64,000 bases of DNA from WRAU01 sp964277385 (GCA_964277385.1 OZ195520.1:496001-560000), one strand, 5' to 3'; counted from the first letter of the stretch, positions 46,173 to 55,782 are shown. Numbers and translations: made by a program. The notes: generated by a model from the sequence alone, not told the origin.

Positions 46173-47567
46173 ATGTCAAATTTTGATGTAATAATAATAG
46201 GAGCAGGACCTGGTGGTTATGTTGCTGCTATAAGAGCTGCTCAATTAGGTTTAAAAACAGCAATAATAGAAAGAGAACATTTGGGTGGTATATGTTTAAA
46301 TTGGGGATGTATTCCAACTAAGGCGTTACTTAGAAGTGCTGAGGTTTTTAATTATATGAAAAATGCTAAAGACTATGGAGTATCTGCTGAAAAAGTTAGT
46401 TTTGACTTACCAGCTGTTGTTCAAAGAAGTCGTAATGTATCTAAGCAACTTTCAAGTGGTATTGGAATGTTACTTAAAAAGAACAAAGTAGAAGTATTTA
46501 ATGGAATTGGTTCTCTTTTAGGTGCTGGAAAGGTTGAATTAACAGAAATTGATGGTAAAAAATCTACATTAGCGGCAAAACATATAATTTTAGCAACAGG
46601 TGCTAGAGCTAGGGTAATTCCTAACTTTGAGCCAGATGGGAAATTTGTATGGACTTATAAAGAAGCTCTTGTTCCAACAGAAGTTCCAAAAAAATTACTT
46701 GTAATGGGAAGTGGTGCTATTGGTATAGAATTTGCTAGCTTTTTTAATACTTTAGGTTCTGAAACTACAGTTGTTGAATTGATGGATCGTATTATGCCGG
46801 TTGAAGATGAAGAAATTTCAAATATGGCAAAAAAATCTTTTGAAAAACAAGGTATTAAGATTTTAACTTCTACTAAAGTTTTAGGAATCAAAAAAAATGC
46901 TAAAGATGTTACTGTAACCTTAGAAGATGCTAAAGGTGTTAAAACGGAAGTGACTGTAGATAAAGTAATTTCTGCTGTTGGTATAATTGCTAACATAGAA
47001 AATATCGGATTAGAAAAAACTAAAATAAAAGTAGAAAATGGTAGAATTTCTACAGATGCATACCTAAAAACTGATGAATCAGGAATTTATGCTATTGGAG
47101 ATATTATTCAAGGTCCATGGTTAGCACATAAAGCATCACATGAAGCGATTATTTGTGTTGAAAAAATTGCTGGTAAAAATCCACATCCACTAGATAGAGG
47201 AAAAATTCCAGGTTGTACTTATGCTCATCCACAGGTTGCTTCAGTGGGTTTAACAGAAAAAAAAGCAAAAGAAATGGATATTGAGGTTAAAATTGGACGT
47301 TTCCCATTCATTGGTAATGGTAAAGCCATTGCTCTTGGTGAACCAGAAGGATTAGTAAAAACTATCTTTAATGCTAAAACAGGAGAGCTTTTAGGGGCTC
47401 ATATGATTGGTGCTGAAGTTACTGAGATGATTCAAGGTTATGTGATAGCAATGGGATTAGAAACAACAGAAGCAGAACTTATGCACACGGTTTTTGCACA
47501 TCCTACATTATCAGAAATGATGCATGAATCTGTATTACAAGCATATGGAATAGCTATTCATATATAA
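46173..47567 (+). CDS. lpdA: Dihydrolipoyl dehydrogenase (E3)
   Basis: E3 re-oxidises dihydrolipoamide with NAD+. The 464-residue protein has the FAD motif IIGAGPGGYVAAIRAAQLG, the redox disulfide GGICLNWGCIPTKALL near residues 38-52, an NAD motif MGSGAIGIEFASFF near 180, and the C-terminal catalytic HPTLSEMMHE near 440. All catalytic residues are present. With pdhA, pdhB and pdhC it completes the pyruvate dehydrogenase set. An AGGAAA site precedes the ATG. Confidence 0.97.
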   Translation: MSNFDVIIIGAGPGGYVAAIRAAQLGLKTAIIEREHLGGICLNWGCIPTKALLRSAEVFNYMKNAKDYGVSAEKVSFDLPAVVQRSRNVSKQLSSGIGMLLKKNKVEVFNGIGSLLGAGKVELTEIDGKKSTLAAKHIILATGARARVIPNFEPDGKFVWTYKEALVPTEVPKKLLVMGSGAIGIEFASFFNTLGSETTVVELMDRIMPVEDEEISNMAKKSFEKQGIKILTSTKVLGIKKNAKDVTVTLEDAKGVKTEVTVDKVISAVGIIANIENIGLEKTKIKVENGRISTDAYLKTDESGIYAIGDIIQGPWLAHKASHEAIICVEKIAGKNPHPLDRGKIPGCTYAHPQVASVGLTEKKAKEMDIEVKIGRFPFIGNGKAIALGEPEGLVKTIFNAKTGELLGAHMIGAEVTEMIQGYVIAMGLETTEAELMHTVFAHPTLSEMMHESVLQAYGIAIHI

Positions 47568-48296
47568 TATTATCTACGAAAGTGGGAATTTCTTTTCATG
47601 TATATAATTAAAAATGCCCATTACATAAAAAATAAACCAAATTTTTTGTTATGTAATAAACTAAGTGGCAAATAATAAATTATATTTTAATGACATAAAA
47701 TAAGAATAGTATAATATTTTTATATAAATTGTCATTTTTAACGAGTTAAAGTTGCTGAGTATTATGTATGTAGTTGTTTTAAAAAATTTGTATACATTTT
47801 ATTTATTTTTAGTATAAAATTATTCCCCGAAAAAAGAGGGTAATAAACCCTCTTTTTTTTAGATATAATATAAGATTATTTAATAATATATAAGTGATTC
47901 ATCTTAGGTTAATTTAGGTAATTGCATGCAAAATAAAGTTGTATGTTTATAAGAAAAATAATAAAGATAAAATTATATTTCTACCTAGAGTTATTTGAGT
48001 AGTTCTAAGGTAATAATAATCTACTAAATTATAGATAATTGGCTTATCTTATTTTTATATGTATTGACCTGATTGATACTTAATATGTATAATGATATAA
48101 AATATTAATTATCTAAAACAATGCTTTTATAACAATTATTGAAATTAATAATTATCTAACTAAATAGACTAAAAAATAATTAACTGTATTATTTTTTACA
48201 AAATAATCTAAATTTTAAACTAAATAATTAAAATATTTCTTGAAATAGTATTTTTATCATGTTGGGTGTATTAATTATATAAAATTACCTAAAATT
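47568..48296. other. Gap downstream of lpdA with a lone strong terminator
   Basis: The 730 bases hold no gene-length frame. The only clear element is the hairpin terminator at 47833-47860, some 265 bases after lpdA. Whether it ends the pdh transcript or a short RNA beginning at the TATAAT near 47710 cannot be decided. The rest, to the unknown gene on the minus strand, shows nothing recognisable. Confidence 0.5.
47833..47860 (+). terminator. Intrinsic terminator
   Basis: Arms AAGAGGG and CCCTCTT around TAATAAA, followed by six or more T. It is a strong, compact hairpin on the plus strand. Confidence 0.85.
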
Positions 48297-48878
48297 TTAT
48301 TCAACAATAGTTTTAGAATACTCTACTTCTAAAAAATCTTTGATGTTTTTTATGCTTTGCAAATATTCCTTTTGGATAGATTCAAAATCTTTTTCAATCA
48401 TAAGATTGCTTACTATTGTTTCAATTTCTTTATTGTAATCATCAAAAGTTGTATCTTTAAAAGCGATTGTTCCTAGTTGTGTTTCATAAGAATATTGAAT
48501 ATTTTTAATTACTTTTACAAGATTAGTTTTTTTATCAACCATTTCTTTAAATAGAGCATTACAATTATCAGAAGATAAATCATCTAAAATTATACAATTA
48601 TAGCTAATATTAAATAATATATCTGTATTTATGCTTAAAATATTATTTAAGTTAATATTAGAAATTTCAGAATTTGAAAAACTATAAGAATCAATAAAAT
48701 TAGTATAATACAATGTATTCAATTTTCTTTTGTAATCTATTAAATTTTTAGAATTTTTATAAGTGTCTTCTTTTTCTTTCATAATATTTTTACCATAAGT
48801 GTCATAAGAGATAAAAAATGTGAAAAAAGTATTAGTAATTAATAAAATTAGAATAATTAGTTTAAAAGTGGAATTCAT
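48297..48878 (-). CDS. Unknown protein with N-terminal membrane anchor
   Basis: The 193-residue protein has one hydrophobic segment near residues 7-24, likely a membrane anchor or uncleaved signal. The rest is polar, rich in Asn, Asp, Ile and Lys, and predicted helical in the C-terminal part (SIQKEYLQSIKNIKDFLEVEYS). Two cysteines lie close together (CIILDD and NCNALF). No family was recognised. It sits alone in a decaying stretch with about 200 bases before the next relic, so it may itself be on the way out. Confidence 0.55.
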   Translation of the reverse strand: MNSTFKLIILILLITNTFFTFFISYDTYGKNIMKEKEDTYKNSKNLIDYKRKLNTLYYTNFIDSYSFSNSEISNINLNNILSINTDILFNISYNCIILDDLSSDNCNALFKEMVDKKTNLVKVIKNIQYSYETQLGTIAFKDTTFDDYNKEIETIVSNLMIEKDFESIQKEYLQSIKNIKDFLEVEYSKTIVE

Positions 48879-49085
48879 TCTGGTTATCTGATTTTTTTGT
48901 TAAAGTGTAACTTGGAATAAGTATAATAAATATTAAGACCAAAAACAAGATTTTATAGAAAATAATGAATTGTATACATTATTGATAATTATACAGTTAA
49001 AAGACCAAGTCTGTTTTAATAAAAAAATTCCCTAATAAACTTAATCATTAGGAAATTTAATATTTTCAAATTTGTTATTATTTAT

Positions 49086-49365
49086 TTAAAACATAAATTC
49101 ATAAGCCACATTAATTGTATAATAATTTACTTTCGCAGCATTATTAATTTTCAAATCATCTCCATAATCTGTTAAATCTTCTTCAGCTAAATTAACTTTT
49201 GGAGTTATCAAATAATTATATTCAGTTTCACTTAGATTAGGTAAGTTATAATATTCATTATATTTATTTTTAATATCTTCAATATTAAAGCCAGTTCTAG
49301 TATCATTAGTATAAAAATTGATACCAAATAGGATAAAAAAATAGTGCAATTGATAATTTTTTCAT
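49086..49365 (-). pseudogene. Outer-membrane protein relic (signal peptide and last strands only)
   Basis: An ATG at 49365 starts a signal peptide, MKKLSIALFF, that breaks off in a run of seven T; skipping one T continues ILFGINFYTNDTRTGFN and on to the end. The reading ends with KVNYYTINVAYEFMF, a typical last beta strand with terminal Phe. The mature part is only ~65 residues, too short for a barrel, so the middle seems to have been deleted as well. It resembles other barrel proteins of the window in composition but could not be matched in detail. Confidence 0.5.
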
Positions 49366-49694
49366 CAAAAGTCTACTTAAAATTAATTTAATTATGGTTA
49401 TTCTTCAGAAGACAAATCACATTCCTTTGCCTTCAGAATTAATGATTGTTGACTGTGATTATCTTACTGCATTTTTAACAAAATACAAGCATAATTCTTG
49501 TAAAAAGCATTAAAATATAATATGTACAATTATATCATAATTAACCTTAGTAACTAAGTACAATTATAATGGTTAGAGTTTTTATTTCCTTCTTATGATA
49601 GAGACAATATATTTTTAGTAAACCAAATAGATAATTACCTAATTTCATGGGTAATAAAAGTTTGGGATTTAGAGATGAAATAGATGATGAAATC

Positions 49695-49919
49695 CTAAAA
49701 AAAGATGATCATATAATTGCCAAATTTTACAGAGAATTTTTTATGACATTTTTTACATTTTAACAATCTATGATTTTGATATTTATATACATCACCATTT
49801 TTACAATGAGGACAATTATAAACATTTTTAAATCTAATTTTTTTAAATACATCTAAACAAGTATTTTCATCTTTAAAATAGTCTAAAAATTCAATTACAC
49901 TTTTAAAATTAAAATTCAT
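49695..49919 (-). pseudogene. IS1595-like transposase remnant (N-terminal zinc ribbon)
   Basis: The 74-residue reading has IRFKNVYNCPHCKNGDVYK and LLKCKKCHKKFSVK, a two-CxxC zinc ribbon typical of the N-terminus of IS1595/ISXO2-type transposases (family form: CPxCGxxxxYxxxxxxxxCxxCxxxFSV). The catalytic domain is missing; the frame ends after KFGNYMIIFF. The next 75 bases contain no clear continuation and no terminal repeats were identified. It is a short fossil of an insertion sequence. Confidence 0.6.
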
Positions 49920-50025
49920 TAAATATCCTTATTTTATAGGATTTATAATGATATATTACCGCTGTTTTCTTGGAATTTACAATTATTTATGATATATATA
50001 ATATATTATTAAAAGGAGATCATAA

Positions 50026-50263
50026 ATGTATTTCATAATAAGAAATGTTACGACAAAACAAATGCATATCTTTGAAGGTAAACAAGAATCAGGTGGTAGT
50101 GTTACTTTAAATCAAAAATCTATTTGTCAAATATGTTCAAAAGATGATTCTATCTCTGCTATAGGGGTAGGATTTAATGTCAATGAACAAGAGAGATATA
50201 TCAGCTAGTTTAGCTAGAGGTGTTTGTGGTATTTGTGTTAGTCATCTTTACGGAGATTTTTAA
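50026..50263 (+). pseudogene. CxxC mini-protein, apparently frameshifted
   Basis: From an ATG after AAAGGAG the frame gives MYFIIRNVTTKQMHIF and continues to a TAG at 50206, holding one CxxC (SICQICSKDD). In another frame the sequence goes on without stop through ASLARGVCGICVSHLYGDF to TAA at 50263, with a second CxxC. One base change would join them into a ~78-residue protein with four cysteines, suited to binding one zinc. I do not know the family. Either the gene is recently broken, the shift is bypassed, or there is a sequence error. Confidence 0.45.
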
Positions 50264-50429
50264 TTTAAATAAGTTTGGTTTTTTAAGTATATAATTATTA
50301 AAATTATTTATATAAATAAAATTCTTATTGACATCCAATACCGAAGTTATCCAAGATAATATATTTTTATCTTATATTTTTTTTAGAAGTATGATAAAAT
50401 TACGAGTATTGTATTTTATAGGTATTTTT

Positions 50430-51347
50430 ATGCGTAGACAAAGAACAACAGTAGATAATACTCAAACAATAAAAAAGCCAGATTGGATTAAAGTTAAAGT
50501 TTCTATGAAATCTGATTTTTATAATCAAACTAAAGAAATAGTTCAAAATAATAAACTTCATACTGTTTGTGAAGAAGCTGCATGTCCTAATATATCAGAA
50601 TGTTGGTCTAAAAAACATGCAACTACTATGATTTTAGGAGATATCTGCACAAGATCTTGTAGATTTTGTAATGTAAAAACTGGTAAGCCATCGCCATTAG
50701 ATGAAAATGAACCTTATAATACAGGTATGTTAGCTAAAAATATGGGATTGCATCATATGGTTATAACCTCTGTTGATAGAGATGATTTAGCTGATGGTGG
50801 GGCAGAGCATTTTGCTAAGTGTATAGCAAAAGTTAGAGAGCTTTCTCCTAATACTACCGTTGAAGTTTTAACTCCAGATTTTAGACACAAAGAAGGTGCG
50901 CTAGAAATTGTAGTTAATGCCCAACCGGATGTTTTTAACCATAATTTAGAAACAACATCAAGGCTCTATCAAAGTATTCGTAGTAAAGCTAGATATTTTC
51001 ATTCATTAAATTTGCTATGGAGAGTTAAACAGCTAGATAAAAATATGTTTACAAAATCTGGAATTATGGTTGGAATTGGTGAAACAAAAGGAGAAGTTTT
51101 CCAAATTATGGATGATATGATATCTGCTGGAGTAGATTTTATGACCATCGGACAATATTTACAACCAACTCCTTTTCATGCTCCTATAGATAGATATGTT
51201 ACACCTGATGAATTTGCTGAGTATAAAGAAGTTGCTCTTAGAAAAGGATTTTTACATGTATCATCCAGTCCTATGACTAGATCTTCTTATCATGCTGGTG
51301 ATGATTTTACTAAGTTAAAACAACAAAGATTAGAGGTAAATAAATAA
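50430..51347 (+). CDS. lipA: Lipoyl synthase
   Basis: LipA inserts two sulfurs into octanoyl groups on lipoyl domains, such as those of PdhB and PdhC here. The 305-residue protein has both iron-sulfur cluster motifs: CEEAACPNISECW (auxiliary cluster, near residues 45-60) and the radical-SAM CTRSCRFC near 73-80, and the C-terminal SSPMTRSSYHA (Ser ligand). The frame is open from 50328, but ATG 50430 gives a normal N-terminus (MRRQRTTV). The next gene starts two bases after its stop. lipB is not in the window. Confidence 0.96.
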   Translation: MRRQRTTVDNTQTIKKPDWIKVKVSMKSDFYNQTKEIVQNNKLHTVCEEAACPNISECWSKKHATTMILGDICTRSCRFCNVKTGKPSPLDENEPYNTGMLAKNMGLHHMVITSVDRDDLADGGAEHFAKCIAKVRELSPNTTVEVLTPDFRHKEGALEIVVNAQPDVFNHNLETTSRLYQSIRSKARYFHSLNLLWRVKQLDKNMFTKSGIMVGIGETKGEVFQIMDDMISAGVDFMTIGQYLQPTPFHAPIDRYVTPDEFAEYKEVALRKGFLHVSSSPMTRSSYHAGDDFTKLKQQRLEVNK

Positions 51348-51348
51348 A

Positions 51349-51801
51349 ATGAGATCAAGACATATAGAAACAAAAATTCTACCTTACCCAAAAGAAGTAT
51401 TGTATAACATAGTGGCGAATGTGGAAAGATATCCAAATTTTATTCCTTGGGTTTCTAAAGTTAGAGTATTAAACAGATATTTCAATGTTATAGAGTATGA
51501 GATGAATGTAGATTTTAAAGTTGTTAGTGAGAAATTTTCTACAAGAGATACATTTTATAAAAATGAAGCAATAGAAATATGTTTGATTGATGGTCCTTTT
51601 AGTTTTTTACATAATACTTGGAGATTCGAAAAAATAGATGATAATAACACAAAAATTACATTTTTTATAGAATTTGAATTTAAAAATAAATTACTTGGAG
51701 TTATGTTCTCTAAAATATTTATACAAGCTCAAAGAAAAATATTAGATTCTTTTGATAAACGAGCCAAAGAAGTTATGAAAATACTTATAAACAACAACTA
51801 A
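51349..51801 (+). CDS. Coq10/RatA-family START-like protein
   Basis: The 150-residue protein has the polyketide cyclase/START-like pattern: LPYPKEVLYNIVANVERYPNFIPWV at the N-terminus (family: sxxxvxxlVxDVexYPxFlPwc), FSTRDTFYKNEAIEICLIDGPF in the middle, and a long C-terminal helix. Coq10 homologues bind ubiquinone and help respiration, and RatA is the E. coli relative. In Alphaproteobacteria this gene commonly follows lipA, as here, and the two are likely translated together. It fits with ubiX in suggesting ubiquinone use. Confidence 0.87.
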   Translation: MRSRHIETKILPYPKEVLYNIVANVERYPNFIPWVSKVRVLNRYFNVIEYEMNVDFKVVSEKFSTRDTFYKNEAIEICLIDGPFSFLHNTWRFEKIDDNNTKITFFIEFEFKNKLLGVMFSKIFIQAQRKILDSFDKRAKEVMKILINNN

Positions 51802-52140
51802 ATTTATAAAAAATGCCATATATATAACAATATAAAAAAATAATAATATTAGCAATAAAATTGCTATAGTGGATTATAATTTACTATTATCGCCAAGTCT
51901 AATTTATAGAATAATAATAATTTCTACAATATTTTGATTATTGTTACATGCTTTATAAATAAAGATAAATTATTTGATTTTTCTAACAATTTAAAATATA
52001 TTTCAAGAAATCTATTTTATAGAAAGTGGAAATTTTTCTTTTATAAAATAAATTGCGTATAAAAATTCATGTGAAGAAATATATTAATACTACTTTTGGG
52101 CATAATAATCTATTTCAATATAAAAAATATAAACATATAA
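51802..52140. other. Gap before the glycosyltransferase relic
   Basis: About 340 bases with many stops in all frames. No RNA gene, repeat or promoter of quality was recognised. Confidence 0.4.
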
Positions 52141-52456
52141 GATGAATGGTTAGATACTTATAGTAATGTAGATATTATTAATACAAAATTACCTAAAGAA
52201 GTTAATCTCTATTTATTATCCTAACTTGTTAAATAACACAAAATTCCTGATAATATAAAAATTCCCCATATTGATACTAATAAATACAAAGAATTACTTT
52301 CTACACAAAGATAGTAAAAAAAATTAAAGATAATGTAGTTTTGTTTTTATCTTCTTATTACATGAAAAAAATAGAAAACTTATGTCAGTAAGAATCATAT
52401 TAATTGTATTAACACCTTATTAGAAAAAGGTCATATTTGTACCACCTAATTTCAAA
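52141..52456 (+). pseudogene. Relic of a polysialyltransferase-like gene, paralogous to the next gene
   Basis: Across frames the reading gives KIPHIDTNKYKELLSTQR, then DNVVLFLSSYYMKK, then NHINCINTLLEKGHICTT. These line up in order with the intact neighbour's KIYSIDLGIYKSIIQKL, NSVVFLSSHSPF and KDIDIIKILISKGYNVYY. At least four stops (52225, 52237 and later) and two frame changes break it. Only the middle of the gene is left. It implies that a tandem pair of surface-sugar transferases once stood here. Confidence 0.6.
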
Positions 52457-52527
52457 AATATTTTTGTATAAATAAATCAAATTATGTTATTATTTTAAGT
52501 TGATTTTAAATAGTAAAAGGGGATACT

Positions 52528-53757
52528 ATGACAACTATAAATGTAAAGAAAAAGCGTTTAATATGGGTTTCTGGATATTATTCTATTATTAATAGTATAG
52601 CATTATTAAAGCAAAAAAATGATAGTAACTTATTTGAAAATATACTTGTTATATCTGTTTGCTTAATGAATCCTAGATGCTTATATGACTTTGCAAGACA
52701 ATTTAAAGATTTTGATGATATATATTCTTTACTTTATTCTGGTAAAAATCACGATATACATAAAATAATAAAATATACTAAATATACTTGCTTTGATGAA
52801 ATTTTACTTCCTTACCCTAATTTATATAATAAATTTTTAGAGGAGGGAATAACAACTGATTGCCTTATAATTAGTGATGAAGGATTAGCGACATATGAAA
52901 TTATGGATAAATTTTTAAAATATAACTTATTAGACATATCCGAAGCTTATTTACTAGATAAAAATCTATTAAATATAAATATTAATGATCATAAAACAAA
53001 GATCTATTCTATAGATTTAGGTATATATAAATCTATCATTCAAAAATTAGATCAAGACTTATTTTTGAAAAACAATTCCGTAGTATTTTTATCTTCACAT
53101 AGTCCTTTTTTAGAACATCCAAAAGCATATAATCAAAAAGATATTGATATAATAAAAATATTAATATCTAAAGGATATAACGTATATTATAAACCACACC
53201 CTAGGAATTATTTAAGAGAAATTAATGAATTAAAAGATATAATAAATAATGATAATTTTTATATTATTGATCCATTAGAAAATAAATTAATAGAATTAGT
53301 ATTATTTTACAACAAAGATAAAATTAAATTTATTCTTTCTGAAGGAAGTTCTGTTTTATTTCATTCTTACCAAATTTATGGAATTCCAGCTTTTTCATAT
53401 AATTTTGAAGATACTATTAGATCGTATGATCAAATAATAAGAGTATTAAAATATATACCAGATTTTTATAAATTTTTAGAATCAAATTTATCATCAATAG
53501 AATTTTATATAAAATCTATTGATTGTTTATCTATGGTTAGGTCAAACTTTAATAAGTTAGGTGATATAATTTCAAATTTAGAAAAAGAAGCAAATAATAA
53601 TGATATTCTATTATTAGAAAGAGAAGCAAATAATAATGATATTCTATTATTAGAAAGAAAAATCAGAAAAGTAAAAAAAAATATAAGAGTGTTAAGATTT
53701 TTTCTTTTCTTAACAATGTTATTTTTAGTGTGTTGTTTTATTTATATTATTAAATAA
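52528..53757 (+). CDS. Polysialyltransferase-like (capsule/LOS sialyl- or Kdo-type) glycosyltransferase with C-terminal membrane anchor
   Basis: The 409-residue protein has features of the bacterial alpha-2,8-polysialyltransferase-like group: an N-terminal Rossmann-type start (RLIWVSGYYSIINSI), a middle VFLSSHSPFLEH, and the donor-site pattern YYKPHPRNYLRE near residue 228, followed by FILSEGSSVLFHSYQIYGIPAFSY. KPHP and the SS(S/V) motif are the key family motifs. A 12-residue repeat (EANNNDILLLER twice) precedes a basic stretch and one C-terminal membrane helix. An AGGGGA ribosome site precedes the ATG. The acceptor is unknown; surface glycans are likely. Confidence 0.7.
   Translation: MTTINVKKKRLIWVSGYYSIINSIALLKQKNDSNLFENILVISVCLMNPRCLYDFARQFKDFDDIYSLLYSGKNHDIHKIIKYTKYTCFDEILLPYPNLYNKFLEEGITTDCLIISDEGLATYEIMDKFLKYNLLDISEAYLLDKNLLNININDHKTKIYSIDLGIYKSIIQKLDQDLFLKNNSVVFLSSHSPFLEHPKAYNQKDIDIIKILISKGYNVYYKPHPRNYLREINELKDIINNDNFYIIDPLENKLIELVLFYNKDKIKFILSEGSSVLFHSYQIYGIPAFSYNFEDTIRSYDQIIRVLKYIPDFYKFLESNLSSIEFYIKSIDCLSMVRSNFNKLGDIISNLEKEANNNDILLLEREANNNDILLLERKIRKVKKNIRVLRFFLFLTMLFLVCCFIYIIK
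53587..53658 (+). repeat. 36-base tandem repeat inside the glycosyltransferase gene
   Basis: Two exact head-to-tail copies of a 36-base unit (53587-53622, 53623-53658), starting GAAGCAAATAATAATGATAT. The unit encodes twelve residues, EANNNDILLLER, so copy number change keeps the frame. It lies in the linker before the membrane anchor and could vary between strains. Confidence 0.95.
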
Positions 53758-53960
53758 TCCTTACTTAATTCTTTAGGATGGATTATTACCAATAGGATTT
53801 TATTTTAAAATTTATTTTCTTCTATTGAATATATTTTTTGCATAAATTACCCTAATTTTTATCAGATATTAACTTGGAGCTTTATTAATTTTACCAAATG
53901 GAACAGAAAAAAGTTATGTATCCTTATTATATGTCCATACCTTTTCAAAAAATTATGAAA

Positions 53961-54470
53961 TTATCTAATAAAAATAGAAATTACTACCATAATTATTAAT
54001 GTAATAAATCCAGCTAGTATATCATCTATCATTATAGAAACTCCACCTTTAAATGATGTTTCTGAAGTTTTAATAATCCAAGGTTTTTTAATATCTAAAA
54101 TTCTAAAAATTACAAATGCAATAGTAGCTAGAATAACATTTTGCCCAACTAATAGTAAAGAAATACCCATACCAGCTAATTCGTCAATTACTATATGAGA
54201 AGGATCAGGATCTTCTTCTGTATAGCATTTTTCACAAACATATAATCCTACAATTATGCTTAATGTTGTCACAATAACAACCAAAGAGGGCGATATAAAA
54301 GAAAATCCAACAAAAAATAATAATGATACAAAAGAAGCCACTGTTCCTGGTGCTTTTCTAGCATATCCGATTCCAAAAAGAGTAGCGATTATTAAATATC
54401 TATTCTCAAAGTGAAAAAAGTTACAAGGAATATCAAAATATTTTTTTAGGATAGACTTAATTTTGTTCAT
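53961..54470 (-). CDS. pgpA: Phosphatidylglycerophosphatase A
   Basis: PgpA removes phosphate from phosphatidylglycerol phosphate to give phosphatidylglycerol. The 169-residue membrane protein has the family pattern GIGYARKAPGTVASFVSL near residue 35, DPSHIVIDELAGMGISLL near 90, and FRILDIKKPWIIKTSETSFKGG followed by MIDDILAG near 140, containing the metal-binding acids. Length is normal. It is convergent with the glycosyltransferase gene and divergent from smpB. It continues the lipid pathway begun by PlsX. Confidence 0.93.
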   Translation of the reverse strand: MNKIKSILKKYFDIPCNFFHFENRYLIIATLFGIGYARKAPGTVASFVSLLFFVGFSFISPSLVVIVTTLSIIVGLYVCEKCYTEEDPDPSHIVIDELAGMGISLLLVGQNVILATIAFVIFRILDIKKPWIIKTSETSFKGGVSIMIDDILAGFITLIIMVVISIFIR

Positions 54471-54669
54471 TTTATTTTATACCTCAATTTAGATGACATA
54501 AATGTATGTTTTCTTATACTTTAATTCAAATGAATGTGCGCGAATAGTACGCATACACAATAGGGAAATTGTAACAATATATTTAAGCAAGGTCAAACCT
54601 TTATAATATAATCTTGTATATAATGAAAAAAATATTATAATTATCACTAGATAATTTAGAGTTACAGAA

Positions 54670-55152
54670 ATGAATAATGGTAAGAAAAGTATCTATAAAG
54701 TCCTTTCTCAAAATAGAAGGGTAACTTTTGACTATCAAATATTAGAGCGTTTTGAAGCTGGTATAGTACTGAAAGGATCAGAAGTTAAGTCGTTAAGGGC
54801 AGGAAGATCTTCTATTGGAGAATCTTATATACACAAAAAAGGTGTAGATGAACTAGAGTTAGTAAATGCCTCTATTCCTCCTTATATGCAATCTTCTTAT
54901 TTTTCCCATGAAGAAAAAAGGTCTCGTAAATTACTTTTACATAAAAAAGAGATACTTAAAATCTTAAATTTTATTTCTAAAAAGGGCTACACGGCTGTTC
55001 CTATAAAATTGTACTTAAAAGCTGGTTTGGTAAAAATAGAATTTGGATTAGCTAAAGGTAAAAATGAAGTAGATAAAAGACATACGATAAAAGAAAGAGA
55101 TTGGAAAAGAGAACAATCTAAACTAATAAAACAATATAATATTAAGCATTAG
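54670..55152 (+). CDS. smpB: SsrA-binding protein SmpB
   Basis: SmpB binds tmRNA and helps free stalled ribosomes. The 160-residue protein shows NRRVTFDYQILERFEAGIVLKGSEVKSLRAG, the typical N-terminal core, then FSHEEKRSRKLLLHKKEI, and the C-terminal KGKNEVDKRHTIKERDWKRE tail that enters the ribosome. The full motif set is present. The tmRNA gene itself was not found in this window. Confidence 0.97.
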   Translation: MNNGKKSIYKVLSQNRRVTFDYQILERFEAGIVLKGSEVKSLRAGRSSIGESYIHKKGVDELELVNASIPPYMQSSYFSHEEKRSRKLLLHKKEILKILNFISKKGYTAVPIKLYLKAGLVKIEFGLAKGKNEVDKRHTIKERDWKREQSKLIKQYNIKH

Positions 55153-55259
55153 TTATGGTATTTGATCTAGAGGATGAAATCATAATAATAACTTTTTAAC
55201 CTATACAAGTAAATTTAGAATATACTACAATAGGTTGTATAATATTATTAATAAGTAAA

Positions 55260-55782
55260 ATGTAAAAACAATTGGGGATTTTTATATTTATTTGTTTGGA
55301 TTTTTGGCATCTTGTGATGAATATCCTTCTAAAAATTACGGAATAAAAGAAGTAGTTAAGACTAAGTATTTTGAAATTAAGATTAATCTTTTTGGTTTAA
55401 ATACTGCGATTAATACGGGCAATATCTTTTCAAGATTACCTGAAAAACCTGTAGTTGTGTACGCATGGATTAATATTTCCTTTAAAAATATAGATGCAGA
55501 ATATAGTATGATTATTGATGGACAATTAATACTTGTTTGTGAAGATAACAAACAATACACAGTATTAGCAAGATGGTTTTGGTTTATTTTTAAACCTTCA
55601 AGAAGCCCTGAAAATGACTTAATTTATTTATAATAACTTCATATCTAGGTACGAAACAATTAATTACGGTAAGCTTATTTTTTTTAATAATCAAATAAAA
55701 AAAGAATAAAGGATTACAAGAATTAAATAGGTTAAAAGATGGAGTTAATTATTTAAAGCAAAATTACTCTTTGCTTTTTTAA
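55260..55782 (+). pseudogene. Small lipoprotein, broken at start and end
   Basis: The open piece (55292-55633) begins mid-signal: its first residues FGFLASC form a lipobox, and bases from 55260 read ATG, TAA, AAA-CAA-TTG, which with one changed base would give MKKQLGIFIFI and a complete lipoprotein signal (one T also seems missing near 55293). After the stop at 55633 other frames continue with NNFISRYETINYGKLIFF and GLQELNRLKDGVNYLKQNY to 55782. So a ~165-residue lipoprotein gene carries about four lesions. The mature part has beta-rich WINISFKNIDAEYSMIIDGQ. No family is recognised. Confidence 0.5.

Noticed and set aside
49394..49513. 39-codon plus-strand frame starting MVILQKTNHIP
   Set aside because: Too short, no ribosome site, and lies in an eroded stretch; chance is likely.
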